Below are positions 23,509 to 35,930 of a stretch of DNA of 40,635 nucleotides, one piece after another. The DNA is taken from the NCBI GenBank assembly GCA_964370205.1, contig CAYJIK010000010.1, forward strand, positions 1 through 40,635, written 5' to 3'. The notes under the pieces are model-generated. The model was not told where the DNA came from. It saw only the letters and a list, made by a program, of their open reading frames with translations, and made no database searches. Numbering within the stretch: position 1 is the stretch's first letter; every line of letters starts with the position of its first letter. This DNA comes from DAMCAP01 sp964370205. Its GTDB lineage: Bacteria; Bacillota; Clostridia; Oscillospirales; Ruminococcaceae. The position numbers and the translations under genes are program-made.

Positions 23509-24705
23509 TTACTGCATGTTTATTACAACGCCTGAACCAACTGTACGGCCACCCTCACGGATAGCGAAACGTAGACCGGGCTCGATAGCGATAGGTGTGA
23601 TTAGCTCAACATCCATCTCTACGTTGTCTCCGGGCATACACATTTCAACACCCTCAGGTAGTGTTACAACGCCTGTAACGTCAGTTGTTCTGAAGTAGAA
23701 CTGAGGACGGTAGTTGTTAAAGAAAGGAGTGTGACGTCCACCCTCGCTCTGCTTTAGAACGTAAACCTGTCCCTGGAACTTTGTGTGAGGCTTGATAGAG
23801 CCGGGCTTACAAAGAACCTGGCCTCTTTCGATGTCAGTTCTCTGAACACCACGCAGTAGAGCACCGATGTTTTCGCCTGCTTCAGCGTAATCAAGAATCT
23901 TTCTGAACATTTCAACGCCTGTAACAACAGTCTTTCTGGACTCTTCAGCAAGACCAACAACTTCAACTTCGTCGCCAACCTTGATTGTTCCTCTTTCAAC
24001 TCTACCTGTAGCAACAGTACCACGGCCTGTGATTGTGAAAACATCTTCAACAGGCATTAGGAATGGCAGGTCTGCCTTTCTCTCAGGTGTGGGGATGTAG
24101 CTATCAACAGCTTCCATCAGTTCAACGATAGGAGCGTAAGCAGGGTCGGATAGGTCGCTCGAAGCTTCAAGAGCCTTTAGAGCAGAACCACGGATGATAG
24201 GTGTGTCGTCGCCTGGGAAGTCGTAGGAGGATAGCAGTTCTCTGATTTCCATCTCTACAAGCTCCAGTAGCTCTTCGTCATCAACCTGGTCAACCTTGTT
24301 CATGAAAACAACGATATAAGGAACACCAACCTGACGGGAAAGCAGGATGTGCTCTCTTGTCTGTGGCATAGGGCCGTCAGAAGCGGAAACAACTAGGATA
24401 GCTCCGTCCATCTGTGCAGCACCTGTGATCATGTTCTTAACATAGTCGGCGTGTCCTGGGCAGTCAACGTGAGCGTAGTGACGGTTAGGTGTCTCATACT
24501 CAACGTGAGCGGTATTGATTGTAATACCTCTTTCTCTTTCCTCGGGAGCCTTGTCGATCATGTCGTATGCGGTGTACTCAGCAGTACCCTTCATACCCAG
24601 TGTCTTAGTGATCGCAGCTGTAAGACTGGTCTTACCATGGTCAACGTGACCTATAGTACCAATATTTACGTGGGGCTTGGTTCTTTCAAACTTTTGCTTT
24701 GCCAT
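23509..24705 (-). CDS. tuf: Elongation factor Tu
   Basis: The 398-residue GTPase delivers aminoacyl-tRNA to the ribosome. G1 is GHVDHGKT (19-26), the switch II region DCPGHADYVKNM, and G4 NKVD (about 137-140). Domains 2 and 3 are complete and end GSGVVINMQ. AAGGAGGA precedes the ATG. It is the last gene of rpsL-rpsG-fusA-tuf. The 120-bp gap to fusA holds a 12-bp hairpin (24750-24783) and a weak TATAAA, which may allow separate expression. Confidence 0.99.
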   Translation of the reverse strand: MAKQKFERTKPHVNIGTIGHVDHGKTSLTAAITKTLGMKGTAEYTAYDMIDKAPEERERGITINTAHVEYETPNRHYAHVDCPGHADYVKNMITGAAQMDGAILVVSASDGPMPQTREHILLSRQVGVPYIVVFMNKVDQVDDEELLELVEMEIRELLSSYDFPGDDTPIIRGSALKALEASSDLSDPAYAPIVELMEAVDSYIPTPERKADLPFLMPVEDVFTITGRGTVATGRVERGTIKVGDEVEVVGLAEESRKTVVTGVEMFRKILDYAEAGENIGALLRGVQRTDIERGQVLCKPGSIKPHTKFQGQVYVLKQSEGGRHTPFFNNYRPQFYFRTTDVTGVVTLPEGVEMCMPGDNVEMDVELITPIAIEPGLRFAIREGGRTVGSGVVINMQ

Positions 24706-24749
24706 TAAAGTCTTTCCTCCTTAATCCTTTATACAATAATCTTATTTTA

Positions 24750-24783
24750 GCTAAAACATCTCGAAAAATCAAGATGTTTTAGC
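24750..24783 (-). promoter_or_regulatory. Hairpin in the fusA-tuf spacer
   Basis: GCTAAAACATCT (24750-24761) pairs perfectly with 24772-24783 around a 10-nt A/T-rich loop. There is no T-run after it, so processing, mRNA stability or attenuation is more likely than termination. A second small hairpin (24813-24831) spans the fusA stop codon. Confidence 0.5.
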
Positions 24784-24825
24784 GCATTTTAGAAATAAAC
24801 TTTGTCTACTTAAAGTAGAGTAACT

Positions 24826-26904
24826 CTACTTCTTTGTTCTACCTGAAACTATACCCTCAAGAATGGACTTAGGCACTTCGATATAGTGGGAAGGCTCCAT
24901 TGCGTATACACCTCTACCCTGGCTGCGTGAGCGCAGGTCTGTGGCGTATCCGAACATCTCGCTCAGCGGCACGTTACTTACGATTTCCTGTGCGCCGAAC
25001 TTTGCTTCCATACCTTGTATCTGTCCACGTCTGGAGGTTAGGTCGCCTATAACGTCGCCCATGTAGTCTTCAGGGGTTGTAACAACCACCTTCATGATAG
25101 GCTCCAGTATTACAGGGTCTGCCTTCTTCATAGCATCCTTAAACGCCATAGAACCGGCTATCTTAAACGCCATTTCCGAGGAGTCAACTTCATGGTAAGA
25201 ACCGTCAAACAGTGTTACCTTAACGTCAACAACCGGATATCCTGCAAGCACACCTGCCTGCATTGCACCCTGTATACCTTGGTCTACAGCGCCGATGTAT
25301 TCCTTAGGAATAGCACCACCGACAATAGCGTTTACGAACTCGTAGCCCTTACCGGACTCGTTAGGCTCTACCTTGATCTTAACATGACCGTACTGACCAC
25401 GTCCACCGGACTGTCTTGCGTACTTCATGTCAACCTCGGTCAGTCTGCGTACAGTTTCCTTATACGCAACCTGTGGCTTACCAACACTCGCCTCAACACG
25501 GAACTCACGAAGCAGTCTGTCAACAATGATCTCAAGGTGAAGCTCACCCATACCTGCGATGATTGTCTGGCCTGTTTCTTCGTCTGTGTATGTCTTAAAT
25601 GTTGGGTCTTCCTCAGCAAGTTTGGATAGGCCTATACCCATCTTCTCTTGACCTGCCTTGGTCTTAGGCTCTATAGCAACACGTATAACCGGCTCGGGGA
25701 ACTCCATGGATTCGAGTATAACCGAGTGCTTAGGGTCACACAGTGTGTCACCTGTTGTAGTATTTCTCAGACCTACCGCCGCCGCAATATCACCTGCATA
25801 GCATGTGTCGATATCTTCTCTGCGGTTTGCGTGCATCTGCAGTATTCTACCTATTCTCTCAGTGTTACCCTTTGTAGAGTTAAGCACCGAAGCACCCGAG
25901 TCAATTGTACCGGAGTACACTCTGAAGAAGCAGAGCTTTCCAACATACGGGTCGGTAGCGATTTTAAATGCAAGAGCTGCAAAAGGCTCTTTGTCTGACG
26001 AAGGACGTTCTAACTCGTCGCCTGTGTCAGGGTCTACACCCTTGATCGCCTCTATATCGGTAGGGGCAGGCATGTAGTCGACAACAGCGTCAAGTAGCTT
26101 TTGAACACCCTTGTTACGGTAGGAAGTTCCGCAGATAACCGGAACCATAGAACCGTTTATCGTTGCAACTCTTATTGCTTTCTTTATCTCCTCTATGGTT
26201 AGCTCTTCGCCGTCAAGGTACTTCATCATGAGTTCCTCGTCGGTTTCTGCTACACAGTCAAGAAGCTTTGCTCTGTATTCGTCTGCCTTGTCAGCAAGCT
26301 CGGAGGGGATGTCTTCCACTCTGATGTCCTTGCCTAGGTCATCGTAATACATATATGCTTTCATTTCAACAAGGTCAATAATGCCCTTGAAGAACTGCTC
26401 AGCACCGATTGGTAACTGAATTGGTACGGCGTTACATTTCAGTCTGCCGTGCATCATGTCAAGAACTTTAAAGAAGTCCGCACCCATGATGTCCATCTTG
26501 TTTACATACGCCATACGGGGTACGTTGTACTTGTCCGCCTGACGCCAAACAGTTTCCGACTGCGGTTCAACACCGCCCTTTGCGCAAAACACAGTAACAG
26601 AACCGTCCAGAACACGCAGTGAACGCTCAACCTCAACGGTGAAGTCAACGTGTCCGGGGGTGTCGATGATGTTTATGCGGTGGTCTTTCCAACGTGCTGT
26701 GGTGGCAGCGGAGGTAATTGTGATACCTCTCTCCTGCTCCTGCTCCATCCAGTCCATCGTGGCGGCACCGTCATGAACCTCGCCAATCTTATGCGTTCTA
26801 CCTGTGTAGTATAGTATACGTTCGGTAGTTGTTGTTTTACCGGCGTCTATATGCGCCATTATACCGATGTTGCGAGTTAATTCCAGCGCCACATCCCTTG
26901 GCAT
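24826..26904 (-). CDS. fusA: Elongation factor G
   Basis: The 692-residue translocase GTPase drives tRNA-mRNA movement and, with RRF, ribosome recycling. G1 is AHIDAGKTTTTERIL (residues 17-31), the effector region ERGITITSAATT, G3 DTPGHVDF, and G4 NKMDIMG. The five-domain length is normal and the end reads GRTKK. AGGAGG lies before the ATG. It sits 45 bp after rpsG in the strep operon. Confidence 0.99.
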   Translation of the reverse strand: MPRDVALELTRNIGIMAHIDAGKTTTTERILYYTGRTHKIGEVHDGAATMDWMEQEQERGITITSAATTARWKDHRINIIDTPGHVDFTVEVERSLRVLDGSVTVFCAKGGVEPQSETVWRQADKYNVPRMAYVNKMDIMGADFFKVLDMMHGRLKCNAVPIQLPIGAEQFFKGIIDLVEMKAYMYYDDLGKDIRVEDIPSELADKADEYRAKLLDCVAETDEELMMKYLDGEELTIEEIKKAIRVATINGSMVPVICGTSYRNKGVQKLLDAVVDYMPAPTDIEAIKGVDPDTGDELERPSSDKEPFAALAFKIATDPYVGKLCFFRVYSGTIDSGASVLNSTKGNTERIGRILQMHANRREDIDTCYAGDIAAAVGLRNTTTGDTLCDPKHSVILESMEFPEPVIRVAIEPKTKAGQEKMGIGLSKLAEEDPTFKTYTDEETGQTIIAGMGELHLEIIVDRLLREFRVEASVGKPQVAYKETVRRLTEVDMKYARQSGGRGQYGHVKIKVEPNESGKGYEFVNAIVGGAIPKEYIGAVDQGIQGAMQAGVLAGYPVVDVKVTLFDGSYHEVDSSEMAFKIAGSMAFKDAMKKADPVILEPIMKVVVTTPEDYMGDVIGDLTSRRGQIQGMEAKFGAQEIVSNVPLSEMFGYATDLRSRSQGRGVYAMEPSHYIEVPKSILEGIVSGRTKK

Positions 26905-26949
26905 AGATTAAGCCTCCTCTATCTACTATCATATCTCTCTGACCTTAAC

Positions 26950-27420
26950 CTACCAGCGGTAGTGTGCAAACGCTCTGTTTGCTTCGGCCATTCTGTGTGT
27001 GTCTTCACGCTTTTTGCAAGCGCCGCCTGTGCTGTTTAGAGCATCAAGCAGTTCTCCTGCAAGGCGTTGTTCCATGGTTCTCTCGGAACGCTTTCTCGAA
27101 TATTCGCACAGCCATCTCAGTCCGAGTGTTGTACGTCTTTCGGGGCGCACCTCCATTGGAACTTGGTATGTTGCACCACCTACACGGCGTGCTTTAACTT
27201 CCAGCACGGGCATGATGTTCTCAAGCGCCTCGCTGAATGCCTCTAAAGGTTCTTTGCCTGTCTTCTCGGCTACGATAGCGAACGCTCCGTAAACAATCTT
27301 CTGCGCAACGCCTTTTTTGCCGTCGTACATGATGTTGTTTATCAGTCTTGTCACCATCTTAGAACCGTAGAGTGGGTCTACTAATACATCTCTTTTGGAA
27401 ATTGAGCCTCTCCTTGGCAC
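26950..27420 (-). CDS. rpsG: 30S ribosomal protein S7
   Basis: The 156-residue protein starts MPRRGSISKRDVLVDPLYGS and has the MYDGKKGVAQKIVYGAF and GGATYQVPMEVRPERR signatures. It ends in the NRAFAHYRW tail typical of bacterial S7, which nucleates assembly of the 30S head. AAGGAGGG lies upstream. It is the second gene of the operon; the 122-bp spacer after rpsL is longer than usual. Confidence 0.99.
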   Translation of the reverse strand: MPRRGSISKRDVLVDPLYGSKMVTRLINNIMYDGKKGVAQKIVYGAFAIVAEKTGKEPLEAFSEALENIMPVLEVKARRVGGATYQVPMEVRPERRTTLGLRWLCEYSRKRSERTMEQRLAGELLDALNSTGGACKKREDTHRMAEANRAFAHYRW

Positions 27421-27542
27421 GTTCTTCCCTCCTTCATATAAATGATATCACAGGTACTCGAAAGTAGTCTGCTTCCGCTTGTGCGCACTAAGAGGCAAAT
27501 ATATATAAGCCGCTTAGTTTACTAAGTGGAATATCTCTTTTT

Positions 27543-27965
27543 TTATTTTGCTGCCGGTTTTGGTCTCTTAGCACCGTACTTAGAGCGTGACTGCATTCTC
27601 TTTGCAACACCTTGAGTATCAAGGGTTCCGCGGACAATGTGGTAACGCACACCGGGTAAGTCCTTAACACGACCGCCTCTTATCAGAACAACCGAGTGCT
27701 CTTGCAGGTTGTGACCTATACCGGGTATATACGCTGTTGCTTCTATACCGTTTGATAATCTTACTCTCGCTACTTTACGTAGAGCGGAGTTAGGCTTCTT
27801 CGGGGTCTGCGTTCTGATAGCTGTGCATACTCCACGCTTTTGAGGGGATTTCTGCTCTATCGGAGCTCCCTTTTTAGAGTTCCAACCACGCAGAAGTGCC
27901 GGTGCAGTGGACTTCTTAACGCTTGCTTCTCTGCCTTTTCTGACAAGCTGATTAAATGTTGGCAT
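27543..27965 (-). CDS. rpsL: 30S ribosomal protein S12
   Basis: The 140-residue protein has the conserved TPKKPNSALRKVARVRL and GGRVKDLPGVRYHIVRG loops of the decoding centre. The lysines where streptomycin-resistance changes usually occur are wild type, as far as the sequence shows. AAAGGAGGAAAG precedes the ATG. It is the first gene of the strep operon and is driven by the promoter at 28036-28064. No L7Ae-like gene lies between rpoC and rpsL, unlike in Bacillus. Confidence 0.99.
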   Translation of the reverse strand: MPTFNQLVRKGREASVKKSTAPALLRGWNSKKGAPIEQKSPQKRGVCTAIRTQTPKKPNSALRKVARVRLSNGIEATAYIPGIGHNLQEHSVVLIRGGRVKDLPGVRYHIVRGTLDTQGVAKRMQSRSKYGAKRPKPAAK

Positions 27966-27995
27966 GACTTTCCTCCTTTTTTCAAAATTTTATCT

Positions 27996-28017
27996 AAAAA
28001 CAGGAAATATCCTGTAA
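27996..28017 (-). promoter_or_regulatory. Possible attenuator hairpin in the rpsL leader
   Basis: On the minus strand ACAGGA-TATT-TCCTGT is followed by TTTTTAG. The 6-bp stem plus T-run is a weak terminator-like structure between the promoter and the rpsL ribosome binding site. Confidence 0.4.
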
Positions 28018-28035
28018 ATAGCATTACACCATAGC

Positions 28036-28064
28036 ATTATATATTTTTAATGAAATTTTGTCAA
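28036..28064 (-). promoter_or_regulatory. Consensus promoter of the strep operon
   Basis: Perfect TTGACA (28059-28064) and perfect TATAAT (28036-28041) are separated by exactly 17 bp on the minus strand. This fits a highly expressed ribosomal operon and shows that rpsL does not depend only on rpoBC read-through. Confidence 0.92.
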
Positions 28065-28092
28065 GATGATTGTGCATATTTTTATGGGGATC

Positions 28093-28118
28093 AAGCGGTG
28101 TGGTAAACCACACCGCTT
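28093..28118 (-). terminator. Palindrome after rpoC, possible terminator
   Basis: AAGCGGTGTGGT pairs perfectly with its inverse, giving a 12-bp stem with a two-base centre, 11 nt after the rpoC stop. No T-run follows on the minus strand, so it may be a weak terminator or a 3' end stabiliser. Confidence 0.5.
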
Positions 28119-28129
28119 AAACTTTGCAT

Positions 28130-31711
<3,582 letters not shown>

Positions 31712-31732
31712 CAAAGTCTCTCCTTCCAAACA

Positions 31733-34700
31733 TTACTGTGGCATATCCTCTTCGTCGCTGTCAGCGAAGCCTTCGTCCTCGTCGGTTTCGTCGTCTATAT
31801 CGTCAAGCTCATCGTCAACATCGTCGTCCATATCGCTTGCTCCGATAGCTTCGCTCAATATCTGAGCGAGTTCGTCCTTGCCTTCAGGCTCGGGGATGTC
31901 CTCCACGACATAGCTGTCGCCAATATTGCTGTCCTCAACGTGGCTTACACCCATCTCCTCAATTACGTCATCTGCGATGGGGGTTAGACCCATGTTGTCG
32001 TCATCCTCAAAGTTCTGCTTCAGATCTATCTCGTCACCGCTCTTGTCCAAAACTCGAACGTCAAGAGAAAGCGACTGAAGTTCCTTAATAAGCACCTTGA
32101 ACGACTCAGGTATTCCGGGGGTGGGGACATTCTTACCCTTTACTATGGCTTCAAACGTCTTAACACGTCCCACAACGTCGTCCGACTTAACGGTGAGTAT
32201 CTCCTGTAGTGTATACGCCGCACCGTAAGCCTCAAGCGCCCACACTTCCATCTCTCCAAAGCGCTGACCGCCGAACTGTGCCTTACCACCAAGTGGCTGC
32301 TGAGTTACCAGCGAGTACGGGCCTGTGGAGCGTGCGTGTATCTTATCATCAACCAGATGGTGAAGTTTTAGGAAGTACATATATCCGACTGTTACAGGGT
32401 TGTCAAACGGCTCGCCTGTTCTTCCGTCGTACAGTATCGTCTTACCGTCCGGCGAGAAGCCTGACATTTCGAGTGCTTCACGTATCTGATGTTCCTTAGC
32501 ACCGTCAAACACAGGGGTCATAACCTTCCAGTTAAGCGCCTTTGCGGCACGTCCTAAGTGGACTTCAAACACCTGTCCGATGTTCATACGTCCCGGAACG
32601 CCCAGTGGGTTTAGCACGATGTCGAGCGGTTGACCGCCCGGTAGATACGGCATATCCTCCTGCGGCAGTACTCGGGACACAACACCCTTGTTGCCGTGAC
32701 GACCCGCCATCTTGTCACCCACTTGAATTTTACGCTTCTGCGCTATATAGCAGCGTACTACCATGTTTACACCGGGGGACAGTTCGTCGTTATTCTCTCT
32801 TGTAAACACCTTTACGTCTACGATTATGCCGTATTCGCCGTGCGGCACACGCAGTGAGGTATCGCGCACTTCACGTGCTTTTTCACCGAATATCGCACGG
32901 AGCAGTCGCTCTTCGGCGTTTAGCTCTGTTTCACCCTTAGGGGTTACCTTGCCTACGAGTATGTCCCCTGCACGCACTTCAGCTCCTATGCGGATAATGC
33001 CTCGTGCGTCCAGTTCCTTAAGCACGTCCTCGCCGACGTTAGGGATATCTCTCGTGACTTCCTCGGGGCCCAGCTTTGTATCTCTGGCTTCTATCTCGTA
33101 TTCCTCTATGTGTATGGAGGTAAATACATCTTCTTTGACAAGGCGCTCGTTTATCAAAACAGCGTCCTCAAAGTTGTAACCTTCCCACATCATAAAGCCG
33201 ATGAGCATGTTCTTACCAAGTGAAATTTCGCCGTTATCGGTCGCAGGGCCGTCCGCTATTATCTGGCCTTCTGTTACAGTCTCGCCTGCTTCGACAATGG
33301 GGCGCTGATTTATACAAGTTCCTTGGTTTGAGCGTAGGAACTTTATAAGCTTATGGTAATGTTCACTACCTAGGCTGTCTTCTATGATTATGCGGTTAGC
33401 GTCCACGCTTTTTACAGTACCGCTCGTTCTTGCAAGCACTGCAACGCCCGAGTCCATCGCCGCTTTATACTCCATACCTGTGCCGACTATGGGCGACTCG
33501 GTCTTGAGTAGCGGAACAGCCTGACGNNNNNNNNNNNNNNNNNNNNNNNNNNNNNNNNNNNNNNNNNNNNNNNNNNNNNNNNNNNNNNNNNNNNNNNNNN
33601 NNNNNNNNNNNNNNNNNNNNNNNNNNGTCATGTACATAACTTCGTCCAGCACAACTCCTGTTGCCTTATCCACACGACGGTACGGTGCTTCGATAAAGCC
33701 GTACTCATTTATACGTGCAAATGTAGCGAGGTAGGAGATAAGTCCGATGTTCGGGCCTTCAGGCGTCTCGATGGGACACATTCTGCCGTAGTGGCTGTAG
33801 TGGACGTCACGCACCTCAAAGCCTGCACGGTCACGTGATAGACCGCCGGGGCCGAGTGCGGAGAGACGGCGCTTATTTGTAAGCTCCGCTAGAGGGTTTG
33901 TCTGATCCATGAACTGTGAAAGCGGAGAGGAGCCGAAAAATTCCTTGATTGCCGCTACCACAGGACGTATATTTATAAGTGAATGGGCGGTTACCTGCCC
34001 TGAATCCTGTGACTGTGTTGCCATACGCTCACGCACGACACGCTCCATACGGGAGAAGCCTATTCTGAACTGATTTTGAAGCAGTTCACCGACAGAACGT
34101 ATACGGCGGTTGCCGAGGTGGTCGATGTCGTCAAGCAGACCCACACCCTCAGCTAGGTTTAGCATATATCCGATAGCCGCAAGCATATCGTCCACGATTA
34201 TGTGCTTTGGCATAAGCTCGTCCTTGCGCTTTGCAAGAACATCTTTAAGCATGTCCTCATTGTCACCATGCTCGTTGAGTATCTCGGTAAGCACTGTGAA
34301 GGATACACGATCCTCCGGCTTGATGTCCTCGACAGGGAAATCAACAAATGCGCCAAGCGGCACCATTCCGTTTGTGCGGACAACGACTTCTCGCTCTCTG
34401 CTAATGATGGTGACACGGTTTACCCCCAAATTCTCAAGCTCGGTGGCACGCTCACGGCTCAGCACCTCGCCCGGCTCGGCGACAATCTCGCCCGTTGACG
34501 GGTCTATGACAGGCTGTGCAAGCTCATGCCCCGATATACGGGTGGCAAGGGCAAGCTTTTTGTTGTACTTATAGCGTCCCACCTTAGATAGGTCGTAACG
34601 CTTAGGGTCAAAGAACAGTGTGTTCAGGTGGCTCTTAGCCGTTTCCACTGTGGGCGGCTCGCCCGGCTTTAGCTTGCGGTAGACCTCAAGCAGCGCCTCT

Positions 34701-35404
34701 TCGGTGAGCTTTATGCCGTCCTTGTCCAGCGTGTTTAGGAGCATTGTGCTCTCGCCGAAGTAGTCGGTCATGTCTATGTCGGTAGCCAGTGCCACCGCTC
34801 TTATAAACGTAGTGATGGGTAGTTTACGGTTCTTGTCAATCCTTACCCAGAACACGCCGTTTGAGTCGTTTTCAAACTCAAGCCACGCACCTCTGTTAGG
34901 GATAACGGTGGAGGAAAACAATTCACGCCCCGCCTTGTCTCTCGCCATGGAGTAGTAAACTCCCGGTGAACGCACAAGCTGCGATACGATAACACGCTCC
35001 GCACCTTTTATAATAAACGTCCCGGACTCGGTCATCTGCGGAAAATCGCCCATGAAAATCTCTTGTTCTTCAATTTCGCCGGTCTCTCTCTTGAGTAGCG
35101 ACGCATACACCACCAGCGGTTTTGAATAGGTGGCGTCACGCTCCTTACATTCCTCTATGGTATACTTAGGCTCATCACCCAGACGGTATCCCGTGAAATC
35201 CAGCACCAAATTGCCTTGGTAGTCGGTTATGGCTGATACGTCCTTGAATACCTCTTTCAGCCCTTCTTCCAAAAACCATTTGTACGAGTTTTTCTGCACC
35301 TCTATCAGGTCGGGCATTGGTAAGACTTCGTCAATGGAGGCAAAACTCCTTCTAACGCTCTTACCGAGGTTTACCGGTTTTAACTGCAACATTCCCTCAC
35401 TCAC
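31733..35404 (-). CDS. rpoB: RNA polymerase subunit beta (contains an assembly gap)
   Basis: The subunit starts at ATG 35404. The rifampicin-site region is clear (FFGSSPLSQFMDQTNPLAEL, then TNKRRLSALGPGG), as are RMCPIETPEGPNIGLI, the GDKMAGRHGNKG motif and the C-terminal clamp region. Asn stands where E. coli has His526 and Pro where it has Gln510. The last 31 residues are almost all Asp/Glu. A run of 100 N splits the gene. Compared with Bacillus RpoB about 80 residues are missing there, so the real gap should be near 240 bp, not 100. No rplJ-rplL genes lie upstream. Confidence 0.98.
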   Translation of the reverse strand: MSEGMLQLKPVNLGKSVRRSFASIDEVLPMPDLIEVQKNSYKWFLEEGLKEVFKDVSAITDYQGNLVLDFTGYRLGDEPKYTIEECKERDATYSKPLVVYASLLKRETGEIEEQEIFMGDFPQMTESGTFIIKGAERVIVSQLVRSPGVYYSMARDKAGRELFSSTVIPNRGAWLEFENDSNGVFWVRIDKNRKLPITTFIRAVALATDIDMTDYFGESTMLLNTLDKDGIKLTEEALLEVYRKLKPGEPPTVETAKSHLNTLFFDPKRYDLSKVGRYKYNKKLALATRISGHELAQPVIDPSTGEIVAEPGEVLSRERATELENLGVNRVTIISREREVVVRTNGMVPLGAFVDFPVEDIKPEDRVSFTVLTEILNEHGDNEDMLKDVLAKRKDELMPKHIIVDDMLAAIGYMLNLAEGVGLLDDIDHLGNRRIRSVGELLQNQFRIGFSRMERVVRERMATQSQDSGQVTAHSLINIRPVVAAIKEFFGSSPLSQFMDQTNPLAELTNKRRLSALGPGGLSRDRAGFEVRDVHYSHYGRMCPIETPEGPNIGLISYLATFARINEYGFIEAPYRRVDKATGVVLDEVMYMXXXXXXXXXXXXXXXXXXXXXXXXXXXXXXXXXXRQAVPLLKTESPIVGTGMEYKAAMDSGVAVLARTSGTVKSVDANRIIIEDSLGSEHYHKLIKFLRSNQGTCINQRPIVEAGETVTEGQIIADGPATDNGEISLGKNMLIGFMMWEGYNFEDAVLINERLVKEDVFTSIHIEEYEIEARDTKLGPEEVTRDIPNVGEDVLKELDARGIIRIGAEVRAGDILVGKVTPKGETELNAEERLLRAIFGEKAREVRDTSLRVPHGEYGIIVDVKVFTRENNDELSPGVNMVVRCYIAQKRKIQVGDKMAGRHGNKGVVSRVLPQEDMPYLPGGQPLDIVLNPLGVPGRMNIGQVFEVHLGRAAKALNWKVMTPVFDGAKEHQIREALEMSGFSPDGKTILYDGRTGEPFDNPVTVGYMYFLKLHHLVDDKIHARSTGPYSLVTQQPLGGKAQFGGQRFGEMEVWALEAYGAAYTLQEILTVKSDDVVGRVKTFEAIVKGKNVPTPGIPESFKVLIKELQSLSLDVRVLDKSGDEIDLKQNFEDDDNMGLTPIADDVIEEMGVSHVEDSNIGDSYVVEDIPEPEGKDELAQILSEAIGASDMDDDVDDELDDIDDETDEDEGFADSDEEDMPQ
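33527..33626. other. Assembly gap (100 N) inside rpoB
   Basis: Exactly 100 undetermined bases, a common placeholder length. It falls between DEVMYM and RQAVPLLKTE of RpoB, where homologues have about 80 residues. Confidence 1.
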
Positions 35405-35600
35405 TCCTCATCTCCGGTTTTGCTGAAACGGTGGGCATTTTCACTGTTTTAGTGGCGCCCTGACAAGCTACGGATTTTAGCATTTTAGGAAAAATTTCGA
35501 AACAAAATGCCGAAAACCTATTGTAATTTGTCGCCCTATGTGTTAACATAATCAGGTAGTGGGGCATACTGTCCCACTTTAATGATTTACAGTATATTTC
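35405..35600 (-). promoter_or_regulatory. Leader of the rpoBC transcript
   Basis: The roughly 190-nt leader has no ORF. On the minus strand AGTGGG/CCCACT (near 35558-35578) and GCATTTT/AAAATGC (near 35478-35508) form hairpins. Neither is followed by a strong T-run. A role in attenuation of rpoB is possible but unsupported. Confidence 0.35.
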
Positions 35601-35629
35601 AGTATACACCCTACGTAATTATATGTCAA
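35601..35629 (-). promoter_or_regulatory. Promoter of rpoBC
   Basis: Perfect TTGACA (35624-35629) and TATACT (35601-35606) with a 17-bp spacer on the minus strand, about 190 nt upstream of rpoB. Confidence 0.88.
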
Positions 35630-35743
35630 TAAGTTTTCACAAATTTTATTCGCTTTTTTGGTATTATTTTTGAGTAATACACCGAACAGCTTATACGTTC
35701 CGTTTGCGGAGGCGATTTTTCGTAATAATATTGCTAAAAACCC

Positions 35744-35772
35744 TTGCATTGTACTATTTCGTGTGGTATGAT
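35744..35772 (+). promoter_or_regulatory. Promoter of rplS
   Basis: TTGCAT (35744-35749) and TATGAT (35767-35772) with a 17-bp spacer on the plus strand, divergent from the rpoB promoter. Confidence 0.78.
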
Positions 35773-35849
35773 ATTTGGGCATTTAAAATTCCGCTTTGGT
35801 GTTTCGACGTTTCTGAATAGTGTAACTATAGTATACGTCCCTGCACATA

Positions 35850-35925
35850 CTCTAAGCGGGTTTAGTGGGTAGCCCCCACTATCGAGTCGGTCCTCTCGAC
35901 GATGAACGACTTATAAAGAGGAGGA
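35850..35925 (+). promoter_or_regulatory. Structured 5' leader of rplS
   Basis: Two small stems occur in a row: AGTGG/CCACT around 35864-35880 and CGAG/CTCG around 35883-35899. They lie just before the AGAGGAGG ribosome binding site. Bacillota rplS genes often carry an autoregulatory L19 leader; this may be one, but I could not match the consensus. Confidence 0.4.
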
Positions 35926-35930
35926 AAAAA

